The translations under genes were made by a program, and so were the position numbers. Positions 44,578 through 55,464 of a DNA stretch of 64,000 nucleotides are shown here, piece after piece. Location of the stretch: contig JAOALB010000062.1 of the NCBI GenBank assembly GCA_025331125.1, forward strand, positions 124,001 through 188,000, written 5' to 3'. The notes under the pieces are model-generated. The model worked only from the letters and a program-made list of their open reading frames with translations, was not told the origin of the DNA and did not search any database. This stretch comes from Mycogone perniciosa (lineage: Eukaryota; Ascomycota; Sordariomycetes; Hypocreales; Hypocreaceae). The stretch's first letter is position 1, and each line of letters starts with the position of its first letter.

Positions 44578-45392
44578 GGTGGGTGGATACAGGAGCTAAG
44601 CAAGCTGCATGTAAGTTGTAGGGATATCGCAGCTCGAATGTAAGGTCTTCACAGCGTCGTTCCGGGAAGCGTCACCAAGGGATCGACAATGGAATTTAAC
44701 TAGTCCCAGCACCCTCTTTGCGGTGTCGGCGCCGATTCGTCAGAGAAATCGAACTGATGTTCTAGATGCTGGAGCTCGTAGGGTCGCGTCGCGAATATGG
44801 TATCGATGCCTTGCAATTGAGACGACAACAAAGAGCCGATCAAAGAGGATGACATCCAGCAATCGTATGAGACGTGAGTACTCCGTAACCCTGTAGGAGT
44901 TTGTCTTTACGAAGTTGTCTGTAGGCTGATTCAAGTGGGATACGAGACACCTGTAGTGTGGTCGCACGAAGTACGGAGTACTCCGTACATATTACTACGT
45001 ATCCCTTTAACCCGTAATCCCGCTTAGTCATCAACTTTTTCGTATTTCAAAAACCGCGATTTTCATGTCAGATTTTTTTCTTTCCTCATCTTACAATCAT
45101 CTTCGCCTCACACTAATAAATGAGAGACCACGATCCCACGGCTCTTTCACAGTCTTGTGCGAAGTAGATCGTCCCCGCCTTTTATAATCCCATGGCTCGC
45201 TCTAATCTTTTCATGAGTGCTATGGGTTCGCTTATGTGCGTACATATATTCGCCTAGAAAAAGTTTTGTACGAAGTAGTTGCGGAGTACCCAAAGACGAT
45301 GTAGACAGAATCATTATTTTGACGATGAACCATGGCGCCTAGAATAAACAAAACATGCTAGAATAATTCATAACAGTGACCATTCCTCAACA
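44578..45392. other. Intergenic with palindromic motif copies
   Basis: Promoter of the golgin and 3' flank of nop15. Several copies of the dispersed motif cluster here: GAGTACTCCGTAA (~44876), the 18-bp palindrome at 44971-44988, TACGAAGTAG (~45270) and GCGGAGTACC (~45280). No gene. Confidence 0.5.
44971..44988. repeat. 18-bp perfect palindrome
   Basis: GTACGGAGTACTCCGTAC reads the same on both strands and is directly preceded by CGAA, so the two motif variants (CGAAGTAC and CGGAGTAC) overlap here. Confidence 0.85.
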
Positions 45393-46585
45393 CTAAGCTT
45401 TCGCCTTCTTCGACTTGGCCGATTTCGCCGTTTTTGCCTTGGGTGCCTTCTTCTTTGACGAAATCGACTTCACCTCAGTCGTCGAAACCTCCACGGAGAT
45501 CTCCTTGCTCTCGGCCTCTTCGCTGGCTTTCTCCTCATCCTTTGCTGTTTCAGGGGCAGCTTCAACTGCCTGTGTCTCCTTATCCCCGTTCTCAATCGCA
45601 GGAGGCGCAGGAACATCCTTCAACTTGGGAACCTCAAACTCGTATCCGATCTCCTTGAGCTTGGCCGCTTTCTTAGCCCGGCTGCTTCGCTCCTTAGCAA
45701 CCTTGGTCTCCCAGGCTGACTCGGTCAGTGGCTTCTCTAACTTTGCGCCGGCCATTTTGTTCCAGGGCACCGCCTTGAACCTCCTGTTGGCGCCTTTGAA
45801 CAAGTCGTCATGCAGCTGTTCCTGGGGAATGGTTTTGCATTTCAAAATATGACCGAACAACAGGTAGTTGTCCATGGTCTTGGCGACAATCTCGGCAGTG
45901 CTGGCTTCGGCAAACTCGACGAATGCGAAATGCTTGCTGGCGCCGGTCTTCTTGTTCCGCGATAGGCGCAATCTCAAGATGTGTCCAAATTGAGACAGAT
46001 ACTGCTTCATCTCGTGCTCGTAGAAACCATGGGGAATGCGGCCGATGTAGACGACGCCGGGTTCGCCCTTGGAAGCCTTGACAGATTTCTGAACGTCCTT
46101 GGAGACCTTGGGGATCTTGCCAACGTCCTGCCCCGGCTGGAACTCTTCCTCATTTGTCGATTGCTCATCCTCAGGGTCAAGCTCAACTGCAAGGACCTGG
46201 AGGTTCTCGTCATCTTGTCCTTCTGAGTCGGAAGCTTCTTCCTGCTCGACCTCGATGTTTTCGACCTCTTTCTTAGCTTTGGCCTTCACTGGCTTGGGCG
46301 ACTTTTTCTCAATTGCGGTCTTCTTGATCGACTTCTGCTTCTTGAGTGATACAGGGGAAGATTCTTCAGCAGCTATGATGATGGGAGTCAGTAATGTGCG
46401 CAAAAACAAGCTGGTTTGAACAATCGTACCCTTCCGCTTTCCTTTGGGCGTAGCCTTCACAGCAGCCTTTGCGCCACCATTGTTCTTGGGCGCTTCCACG
46501 ACTATTTAAGGTATGTTAGATGCCGTAATGGTATGGGGGTCGCATGTGAATTCGTACCTTTTCTCTTCCGAAGTTCTGGTGCCAT
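45393..46585 (-). CDS. nop15: Nop15-like nucleolar RNA-binding protein
   Basis: A 359-residue ribosome-biogenesis factor required for 60S precursor processing in the nucleolus. Three exons: 46585-46558, 46501-46430 and 46372-45393; intron 2 (57 nt) is in frame without stops. The first exon encodes MAPELRKRK. A Lys-rich and acidic N-terminal half is followed by one RRM with RNP2 VVYIGRIPHGFYE and RNP1 KHFAFVEFAEA, and then by NYLLFGHILKCKTIP. After the RRM comes the conserved basic block FKGANRRFKAVPWNKM typical of Nop15/NIFK. The tail is a Lys/Glu/Ala low-complexity region. It is divergent from the SMN gene with 320 bp between starts. Confidence 0.9.
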
Positions 46586-46904
46586 TGTGTCGCTCTGGTG
46601 CTATGCAGCGATTTGCTTGGACAGTTGGTGATCTGCTTGACGAAAAAGTGATGGAAAATTTACGATTCTGCCGTACTAACTTTGGGGCGGTGAGGGGCAG
46701 AAACGCGGGTGGTTGGTGGGGCAGAAATACCACTGCTTTGCCAACTAGGGAAACCAACTGCAGCGCCTATCGACACCAAATGCACTGAACTTTAGCGCAA
46801 TTGAAGCCTATGGCTACAAACTGGAACCTCTAGTTATGGCTGCTTGAGCCTACGTGAACCTTGCATCTGCCCTTCATCACTGCTGATAGTGATAGTAAGG
46901 CGAT

Positions 46905-47659
46905 ATGGATGTGATAAACACAGATCCCAGTTATGAGGAGGTGTGGGATGATTCTCTTCTTATTGACTCCTGGAATCAGGCTCTCGAGGAGTATAAGGTG
47001 AGGCTTCGTCTCCTGCCTGATCAGTGGACAGTAACTGTGCTAACAATGGCAGAAATATCACAGCATTCATGCGAAGGGTGGAAGCATCCGAGACCTCGAA
47101 CAAGAGGGCCTAGGTTCATCAAAGCATGTTGAGCCTCTTCCTAGTTCCAGCCATGTTATACTAACCAATTCTCCAGAGAAAATGACAACGCGGCGCAGAA
47201 TAATAAACAAGAAAGCCCAGTTGATGAGCAGCAACTGAATGAAACGAAACCAGAGGGACAACAACCCAATATAGCTGCGCGGAATAATGTATGTCCTCAA
47301 CACAAACCGACGTCTTACAGCACATTCAATGTTGTTTCGACTATCAAGGAGATAGTTCTCTAATGGGAACGATAGGTTTCATCAGATGCAAACCACGGGC
47401 CGCACTTGGGTCATGCCAATGCCACTCCCGTCGGTTTTCCACCGCAGGCTATTTTGGGGTCAGGTCAGTAAACAACAACTCCATGTGAATATCCTCCAAG
47501 GACTGCGCACTGACTCCTGCGGATTCTTCTGGGTTACTAGTGCGCGACGAAAACCTCAAAAAACTTCTAATGTCGTGGTATTACGCGGGATACTACACGG
47601 GGTTGTTTGAGGGACAGCAACAAGCGCAGCAAGCACAAGAAGCACAACAGCAACCTTGA
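46905..47659 (+). CDS. smn1: SMN (survival motor neuron) homologue
   Basis: A 156-residue SMN-complex protein that helps assemble Sm rings on spliceosomal snRNAs. It is split into five short exons: 46905-46997, 47053-47113, 47179-47288, 47376-47463 and 47541-47659. The N-terminal Gemin2-binding region reads SYEEVWDDSLLIDSWNQALE and continues across intron 1 as EYKKYHSIHAKGG. The middle is Gln/Asn-rich, then Pro/Gly-rich (PVGFPPQAILGS). The last exon gives VRDENLKKLLMSWYYAGYY, the YG-box that mediates SMN oligomerisation, followed by a Gln-rich tail. Introns 1, 3 and 4 are well supported. Intron 2 (weak donor GTTCAT, acceptor CAGAG) is the frame-consistent choice, but its ends are uncertain. 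Confidence 0.82.
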
Positions 47660-49319
47660 TTACGACAGTGGTGGCTGGGCCTTCGGATGAACAAAGCCAT
47701 GGGATGGGTTGTCATGCCACACCAGCATAGTGAGGTTGCAGCGATAGCAAGTCTGCGACAACTCCCGTTCCAACACCCTGTTAGCACCACAGTGGTCACA
47801 CATTTGGCATCTGGCGGAAATAAAAAGTGTCGGTGCGCTTGCATGACTTTTGACACTTGGAGAATTTTACAGAATCTCTTGGCTTAGTAGCTTTCTAAGA
47901 GCGATTGTTTCATGCAGCATTGGCAGGACGAGTGAGCGTTGAGTTATCATGTTCTGTTCTGATACAGCAAGTAATGCGGTTATTCTGAGATGCAGTCGAC
48001 GGCATGGGATGAAAGGCAAACAATAGACTTGTTTGAATAATTTATTTTATATTCTGTGCTCAAATTTTAAACAGTCCCGATCAATCTGTCATGAATCTTG
48101 TTTGTACATGGCATTGCAGGTTGATAGGTAATATAGCTCTCTCCTAGGTGAATCATTATGCCGATAGCATCTAAATTGGGGGATCAAAATCATCAGCTGG
48201 ATGTTTCGGTGCACTTGATCAACATAGAAAGCCAAGATAATCGAAGCGAGCCACGAGGTTTTATAAAAAGCGACATGCATAATAGGAAGTAGAATCCGTT
48301 GTTCTGGGCGACTTTGGAGGACGCCGTGTTTCATCAATCGGCACGGCGGTTTGAGACTCTCAGCGGGTTTTGAGGCACCGAATCATAGTGCATCCAGGAC
48401 AATGAGTGTAACGCCATATTCAGCGCCTCCAAGACTCCAAGACTCCAAGAACCTTAGCCAATTCGAAATTCAGGTGGTCGCGTCTTCATGTATATGAACG
48501 GCTATTAAGAGATATGTACTTCGTACTTGGGTATTAGTACCTTTACAGAAAGAGTAGCAGTAGGGGTAGGTGGGTGACGTCAAAGCACTGGATGAATAAG
48601 CAATACTGGTTAAACCATCACCACTCTCCAGAGCCCAGGCTCTAGATAGAACTTGACAGAATCGCTTCCACCACAATTCTTGCCATCATGACATACAATC
48701 AATCTAATCTCCCCTCATGGAGTGAGTGAAGTGGCTGGTGATCTGGATACATAGCCATTGTCATGCAAGGCTCTCTTGGCACCTCTCCAGAAATGTGTGC
48801 GCTCGGATGCTAGCCTCTCAACCAGGGTGCAGACGGCGCAAGGCCAAAACAAGTCCAAACGCCACCCGAGACATTTCTGTGACAGAGATCCCCTTCATCC
48901 CTACGAGTAGTCAGTCAACCGACAAACCTGCAGACTTCAAAGCAACAACACTACTGAAGCGGATGCACTGCGCCCCGAAACGAGGCGTTATGGATCGCAT
49001 CCCGCAAGGGAAAGGATGGCACACCTCAAAGGCCCAAACATGAGATGACACTCTATGCCTGCCATATGGCTTCTCACCAGATAAAATGGCTGGCTCTCCC
49101 CAGAGCACGACTGGCTTCTCTCTTGTTTCCTCATCATCACCAGTCGCTCAATTGTTTCGACAGTTGCCCTCTTTTTCTTGTTTGTCCTTCTTTTTCGTTT
49201 CTCCATTCGCTTCTTTTCGAGCAGGCCCTCGGCATACCCGTCCTCAACTTGGTTGATTCAAGTCCTTTAGTCCTTTTACGTGGGTGCGAACGAAAAACAG
49301 TCCTTACAATACCGCCAAC
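47660..49319. other. 1.7-kb intergenic region
   Basis: No convincing gene. It contains three tandem ACTCCAAG units near 48427-48450, motif copy GTACTTCGTAC (~48516), and a strongly CT-rich leader (49130-49215) before the cupredoxin gene. Confidence 0.45.
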
Positions 49320-50370
49320 ATGAAGTTCTTGACATCCTTGGCTTTGGTCGTTGCGCCTCTTGCTGTGGCCCGCAAAGTCCAGAACGCATACCCTGCGAAT
49401 GTTGCCCGAGACGCCGAGTTGGAGCTGAGCGAACGAGGCGTTGAAGTCGTGAACGGAATGAGCGGTTACGGAATCACTGCCCACGCTCTCACTCAGATCA
49501 TCATCATCTGGGCCAACCCTGGTGGCAGTGCCGCGACGACCACCTACAACACCAAGGTCACTGTGACCAAGACTGTCACTGTTGGCTCGGGAGAAACGAC
49601 AACTGCTGCTGTTGCTGCTGGTGCCACCCACACCGTCAAGGTCGGAGGGCCTGGCGGTCTTGTCTACCAGCCTGACCAGCTCAACAACGTCCCTGTTGGT
49701 GACACTGTCGTCTTCGAGTTCCTTTCTCAGAACCACACTGTCTCTCAGTCCCCTTTCGACACTCCGTGCAAGAAGCTCGAAGGCGGCATGGACTCTGGAT
49801 TCCAGCCCAACCCGAACAACACTGTCTCGCCCCCTCCCCAGGTTGCTATGCAAGTCATGGCCACCACGCCTCTGTGTAAGTGAAGGATGGTTACTGGTAT
49901 CCAATGAACAACCACTAATCTCCTCGCAGGGTTCTACTGCCGACAGAAGGGCCACTGCGGCAAGGGCATGGTGTTCTCCATCAACCCTACTGCTGAGAAA
50001 ACTCACGCTCAGTTCCAGCAGATGGCTATTGCTCAGAACGGCACTGGTGAAGCTACTCCCATCACCGGCGGAAACAAGTCTCCCCCTCCTCCAGCAGGCT
50101 CTGCCCCTGCTGCTCCTCCTCCCGCAGCTTCTTCCCCTGCCCCCCCTCCCCCGGCTGGCGGCAACGGTGTCACTCCAGGCCAGGGCACTGTTGGTTCCGA
50201 CGGCAGCTGTACTTGCTTCGTTCAATGCAATGCTGGTTCTTTCCCTGTCAACGCTCAAGGCGCCGGTGCTTACGGCGGCTGGGCTGGTAAGTCTTTCTTG
50301 AGATCATCCTCTTAACTACGACATGTTTGTGCTAACATATGCCCTAGGGTCTCTCCCCGCGAGCATGTGA
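49320..50370 (+). CDS. Secreted cupredoxin (plastocyanin-like) protein
   Basis: A 311-residue extracellular protein from exons 49320-49875, 49930-50286 and 50348-50370. It has a signal peptide (MKFLTSLALVVAPLAVA), then a Thr/Val-rich segment and a cupredoxin domain. Blue-copper-type ligands can be placed: His in FLSQNHTVSQSPFD and its following Cys, and Cys/His/Met in WFYCRQKGHCGKGMVFSIN, which is formed by splicing exons 1 and 2. A Pro/Ala linker (SPPPPAGSAPAAPPP) precedes a small Cys segment (CTCFVQCNAGSFP). The last exon adds only SLPASM. No GPI signal is evident in this model, although related fungal proteins often have one. The partner or substrate is unknown. Confidence 0.85.
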
Positions 50371-51061
50371 TCCATGAGCCAAGTAATGGGATATTGACAT
50401 CCGAGCAATCGGTGCTGGGTGTGTTTAAATACAGGTTTGATGTGGACTTTGCTTCTTTTCTTAAGTGTACGAGTACTCATAGAGGCTTGATGGGCCTAGG
50501 TCTTTTCTTTGTTGGGATGCAGGGATTGATATCATATGACTGGTTCGTATACATTCTGAATACAAATTAATGAAGGGTTTGACCGAATTTCTGTTCCGTC
50601 TCTCCCCGCAATCTAACGGTATTCCGTGTCAAAGGTGAAATGCAGAAGGCTCGGTGTAGTTGAGACGTGAGAAATTATTATGGATGTAACTCACAGAACG
50701 AACAGGCGTTGGAATAATGCATAACAACCTGTGGCCGTTACTAGATGGATGGAGCCTCTCACTATTAGAAAGGACTGGAACAGCGGAATTATGGCAAAAG
50801 CCAAAAGAGAGGGCGAATTACCAATGTCGCTAATAACTGCTATTCAAGCAATCTCAACCCTTCTTTTCCAATAGACCGCCTGGTGAGTGCGCCATATTGA
50901 ACCATGTGCGCCAGTTTTCGCCATGCCCCGCCGTGTCGTGTCGTAACATCATGCTCTGCTCTCCTCCATAATACTGCCATTGACAGATGAACCCCTAAAA
51001 CAAATACTAACTCCGTGGTGTATGTTACGTCTTCTAAGCTTCAGTCTCCCTTTTTCTTTTC
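50371..51061. other. Convergent intergenic region
   Basis: Lies between the 3' ends of the cupredoxin and SERF-like genes. A GTGTCGTGTCGTAAC microsatellite-like stretch is at about 50933. No gene. Confidence 0.45.
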
Positions 51062-51543
51062 TTACTCCTCGGTCGCTTGTTCGTCACCGGGGTTCTCCTC
51101 CTTTGCCTTCTCGTCCTGTGCCTTCTTTTCCGCGAGTAACTGCAACCGCCTTTCTTCCTTTAGCCGTTTTTCCTCCTGTCTCTTTTCCTCCTTTTCCTTC
51201 GCTGCAGCCGCTTCTTTTTTTGCTGTTGACACACAGGGCTCGTTAGCCAATGCCGGTGGATGGGATGGAGAAAACTGTATCGAGGGAGCGAACCTTTCTC
51301 TATTTCCGCTTCTAACTGCTTCTTTCGCATTATATCAGCAGAATTCTCCTTCTGATTGTTATAGGAAACCCCGTCATTGTTTTTCGATTTCTAGAAGTCA
51401 TGGACTGGTTAGCTTGGAGAATTCTGGTTGGCATGGGCCCCGTTCGAAACAAAAAGAAACAGTGCTGTCTGTACCTTGTTAGTCGTCGCCGCCTTTTTCT
51501 TGTTCTTCTCGCGCGCCAGTTCGCGCTGATTGCCGCGGGCCAT
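51062..51543 (-). CDS. SERF/4F5-family small charged protein
   Basis: A 95-residue, highly charged protein from three exons: 51543-51475, 51351-51294 and 51222-51062. The N-terminus MARGNQRELAREKNKKKA is the signature of the 4F5/SERF family (small EDRK-rich factor), whose members bind RNA and promote amyloid aggregation in other organisms. The second exon continues KENSADIMRKKQLEAEIEK. The C-terminal two thirds is a Lys/Glu/Ala helix, longer than in the shortest SERFs. Intron 1 is 123 nt, and its acceptor could be CAG (used here) or the AAG three bases on, changing one Lys. Location is probably nucleus and cytosol. Confidence 0.8.
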
Positions 51544-53420
51544 TGTCAAAACGCTGCCCTCCCTGGGAGACTTGCTGGGTTTGTTGGACGAATAGCGACG
51601 GAGAAGCGCTGTGATGAGATGGGACAACCTGGACTTTCTTCCCGTCTAGGGAGGCGAAGACTGAAGAGGTCATGGACACGGTGTCGGGAGCCAATCGGAG
51701 GCATTCTCGGGTCTCTGACAAGCGCGGCCAGCTCCATAACGCTAAGGGAGAGGGAGAGAGGAGGCTTTGAGATCTCGCTGCCTACCCTGTAGCTTCCCGT
51801 CTTGATCCTGGATGTCTATTTTTGGCCCTGATGGATTTTCTCATGGACCTGTTTTATTACGAGAAGTTGCTAGTCATCTTCTGATGGAGATTCAATCTTT
51901 TCCGGGGTAATGCAAGAAATCATTGCATCTCATGCCCAAGGTTCGTTTACTTACATGGTTTGTGGAACAGGTTAGGGAATTAGGCTTGGCGGCTAGTTTG
52001 ACATATATATACTCATTGTGCAAAACCTCACAGAAAAAAATCCCTCAGCACCGTCTAGAAAATTTGCAAGTGATATTTTTAGATTATTTACATCTTCATA
52101 TTGAATCAGTGAATTCGGCACCACTCAAGATAGCATATCGTGGTGGTGCGAAGGCGCTGTATTTGACTATTTCGTTGTATGAAGTACACTGCGTGCTGTT
52201 GACCAGCATGCACATGCTACCTTGGCAAAAATACTCTATATGCGCATGTCTCTAACAAATTGCCTGATTTTTATTCATGGAGATCATCTTCCTACAAAGA
52301 TAGCAAACGAGGATACCAGGGGTTTTCTATCTTCCATGCCTAAAATATTTCATATTTTTGGAATGAAAATCCATCAGGCCCTCTTGTGGGAGGTGCTGGT
52401 TTTGGGCCAACAAATTCCACTGTGCTGAAACACCATTCTGTGAATCCATGGCCAATCGCTCACCCTCCATAACCCTGGCCATGAGATCAGTCCAATCTCC
52501 CACAACAGCTGGCTCGTTTCTGGCCCGCCTACCGCCGCAAATCGATTGGTGCCTGCGACATAACGATTTCTTCATGATTACTATGTACAGGCCTCTTGTT
52601 TGGCCATCTTTGCTGACGGCCCGGTGCTTGATACGGCTACTCAAGCCCAGACACTGACAACATGTCGTGACGTGACTCTGGCGTAAGCGCGGCCAGACTT
52701 GACGACCATGAAACAAACTGCTCTCGGCGCGCTTAACAGACCTGTTCATGGAGTGGCCCTCGGTTCGTCCAGCTAGTCGCTGGAATGATTGGTCTTCAGC
52801 GTGTTTGCAGAGCAATCGCTTCTGTGCAGAACCGCCAGAATGCAGATGTTTCCTGCGTGTTCCCACTGCGGGATGCATTCGGGGCTTCTTTCTCTTCGTT
52901 TCAGTAACAGGGGCTTGCTTGGGCCCATGCTTGTTTTTTGTTTCTTCCCGTCAGGGCGGCAAAGCAGTGATGCCGTGACGGGCAGTGAGGCGTCCCTTAT
53001 TAAAGAACGGCCTGAGCCTGTGCTGAGTTGCGTTCGCCTCTCTTTTCTTGTGCGGTGTCCCCCTTTGACTGTTTCCTATTGTCTGCCCAAACAATGGTGT
53101 TTGTGAAAAAAAGTTGAACTCACGTTCTATAATCTCTTTCTCCTCCATTTTCCTTTCCATAATCTTTCTTTTGTTTATTTCCATATCCTCCAACTTACTG
53201 GGCTGGTTCCCTTCTTTGCCTCACCTTCGGATAGATACATCACCATCACATTCACGCTCCATATCCATAAACCACATCTGCTAGCCAGATCACACGCATT
53301 CTCTACAAGCGTCTTCGCTGTCTTATTCTTTATTAGAGTGAGCACTTCGTACAGAGTCATCAAGCTCCGGGTCCCTTTCTAACATCCGCCGCAGACTCTA
53401 CTTATCAACCATCTTTAAGC
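51544..53420. other. 1.9-kb intergenic region
   Basis: Contains the SERF-like promoter on the left and a long pyrimidine-rich leader (53090-53400) of the membrane protein on the right. A minus-strand frame of 183 codons (52878-52327) has no recognisable features (rich in Arg, His and Gln) and I do not accept it as a gene. AT-rich near 52000-52400. Confidence 0.45.
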
Positions 53421-54251
53421 ATGCCCGGCTTTTTTCGCTTATCCTCTATTAGGGGATTTGGAATGGTCGTCCTCCAGCTCCTTCGTGCAGTCACCGTCAT
53501 TACACTCCTTACTGCTGGAGCCGCCTCTTGGGTCTTGATCATTAAGGTCGACAAGCACAAGCCATACTTCATCTTCGAGTGCTTCTCTCTCTTCTTCAAC
53601 TCCATCTTCTGTTCTCTCCTGATCGCTTCGGAACTGGCGTTTGCGGAGTTCATCAGAATCTGGCTTCGTCGCACCTGGCCTGTCCTGTCAGATCACCATG
53701 GCCTCAGTTGGCTCGGCGTGGGCATGATCATCATCGGCTGCAACATTCTGGGACCCCTCAACCTTCCTGACGACGACGACGAAAATCACATGAGCTCCCC
53801 GTTCTCCTCTTTGGTCCTGGCTGCTGGTATCCTGTCCTTCATCTTTGGCGTCCTAAATATCATCTGCGCGTTCATCTGGTGCAACAGAAAGGAGGGTATC
53901 ACATCTCGCGACATCCGCGCAAACGGCTCGCTGGCACAGTCGCAGCGTGATGACTACGTACCGGACTATGAATCTGGCAGTCACGCTTCTTCCTACAGGA
54001 ACGAAAAGGCCAAGAGCAAGTTCATGTCTGGGTTCTGGAAGAAAGACAGCGACAGTGCCCAGAATAATGGCCGTCTCAACATTAGCGGGCCTATGTTTAG
54101 TGGCCATCCGATTGGCCGTGATGTTGAAGCCCAGCACGATGATCGCACCAGCCCGATAATACCAGGTATCAAGCGCCCTGACACGGCTTTGCACCCTATG
54201 AACACGAGGAGGAGCAGTCGGTACTCCGAGGCGGACATGTCGCGCTTCTAA
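53421..54251 (+). CDS. Four-span membrane protein, function unknown
   Basis: A single-exon, 276-residue protein. Four hydrophobic segments are visible: residues ~14-42 (MVVLQLLRAVTVITLLTAG), ~48-72 (FIFECFSLFFNSIFCSLLIA), ~95-115 (LGVGMIIIGCNILGPL) and ~130-155 (LVLAAGILSFIFGVLNIICA). The layout is MARVEL-like. The C-terminal ~115 residues are hydrophilic, Ser/Arg/Asp-rich and probably cytosolic, with likely phosphorylation sites (TRRSSRYSEAD). Similar proteins occur throughout filamentous fungi without known function. Long CT-rich leader upstream; the ATG is the first after it. Confidence 0.8.
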   Translation: MPGFFRLSSIRGFGMVVLQLLRAVTVITLLTAGAASWVLIIKVDKHKPYFIFECFSLFFNSIFCSLLIASELAFAEFIRIWLRRTWPVLSDHHGLSWLGVGMIIIGCNILGPLNLPDDDDENHMSSPFSSLVLAAGILSFIFGVLNIICAFIWCNRKEGITSRDIRANGSLAQSQRDDYVPDYESGSHASSYRNEKAKSKFMSGFWKKDSDSAQNNGRLNISGPMFSGHPIGRDVEAQHDDRTSPIIPGIKRPDTALHPMNTRRSSRYSEADMSRF

Positions 54252-55464
54252 GTGCGATGACGAAGTGAAGAAAACGGACGAATCAAGCACGATGGACATG
54301 GTGGCGTTGAGGATAGGCGTTGGGTGGCCACATAAGAATACCCGTCTGGAGGAACGATAGTTATGACTCCTTGGTTTCCTTTGTATTGTATTTCAGGAAC
54401 ATCTATAGTAGTATCTTGTGAATGACAGCAATTTTTCTTACAAAAACACACGATATAGGGGGCTCTTTGACATTATGACTTGCTGGATGCACTCGTATTG
54501 TTGCTGTTGGTGCTCAAGCGCTGGCGCCTCTAGCACATTGATTGTGGTCTTCGTACTTGGCGATTGTTTGCTGACGATGACTGTAATTTCCTTCCAAAAG
54601 ATTCGATGAATAATGCATACCTTAGCAACCGTTATTCTTATTTATTGTTCTGACTCACATTTCTGAACGCAAATAATTTGGCTGCTGCTGTTCAGATATG
54701 ACGCCGTCATGGCCTGTGCAGACGCGCCTCGCCCTATCAAAATCAAATCATGTGACTTGCCGATAAAGCAGTTGTGCCGTGCCTGCAAGAGCTCATCCTT
54801 AACTTTTCGACTCTTTGCCCTCGTAAATCTTCCATCGTACCGACCAGGGCGTCCTTTTCCTAGGCAGAGAGCGAATTGCGAATCTCTCGTGAAGTCGACA
54901 TTCTCCTATTTCTGTCTCGTCTCGTCCTTATTTCCCAAAGAACCGCGGTATTACTTTCCGACCCATTTCCCCCCACGACGCGATATCCTGCCCTCGGAGT
55001 TTGCAGCCTGCCGACCCATCGCAACCGTTCGTATAGCGTGGCGCATATTGAGACCGAACGTCGTGTCGTGTCGTGTCGTGTCATAGGAGAAGTTGCAGAT
55101 ATAGTATCTGCACTCGTGACAGAGATCGCAAGGCGATGTCATAGGGAGCTTAAACAAGGCTATTTGCAAGGGTTCTCTGGGATATTTGGAAGAAGATTAG
55201 AATTGGCGAGAACGGTGAAGACCAGGAAGCATATCTCACGGAGTAAACTTCGCCACCTTAGAACGTGCCGTTCATTGTCTGGTGTTTCTGTGTCCCTCCA
55301 TATTCTCTCACGAGGACGCAGAACCATAGCCTGGTTCTTTCTTTGTCTTTTCGTGGGGAGGCATTACTGTGGACCTGGTGGCTTCTATTCTACGCTGTCT
55401 ACCGCGTCACACCGACCTTCTGTCTCTTAATTTTTAATATTGCAAACCGACGAGAAATCTCACC
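54252..55464. other. Intergenic / long Pcf11 leader
   Basis: 3' flank of the membrane protein and probable 5' leader of pcf11. A TCGTG pentanucleotide microsatellite lies at about 55060-55081. Frames of up to 184 codons are present but look like non-coding leader. Confidence 0.45.

Noticed and set aside
49137..50258. Minus-strand frame of 373 codons
   Set aside because: Antisense of the well-supported cupredoxin gene; Ser/Arg-rich composition typical of a shadow frame.
52327..52878. Minus-strand 183-codon frame
   Set aside because: Arg/His/Gln-rich, no domain or conserved motif; looks like chance.
54876..55430. Plus-strand 184-codon frame before pcf11
   Set aside because: Crosses a TCGTG microsatellite and lies in the likely pcf11 leader; no protein character.
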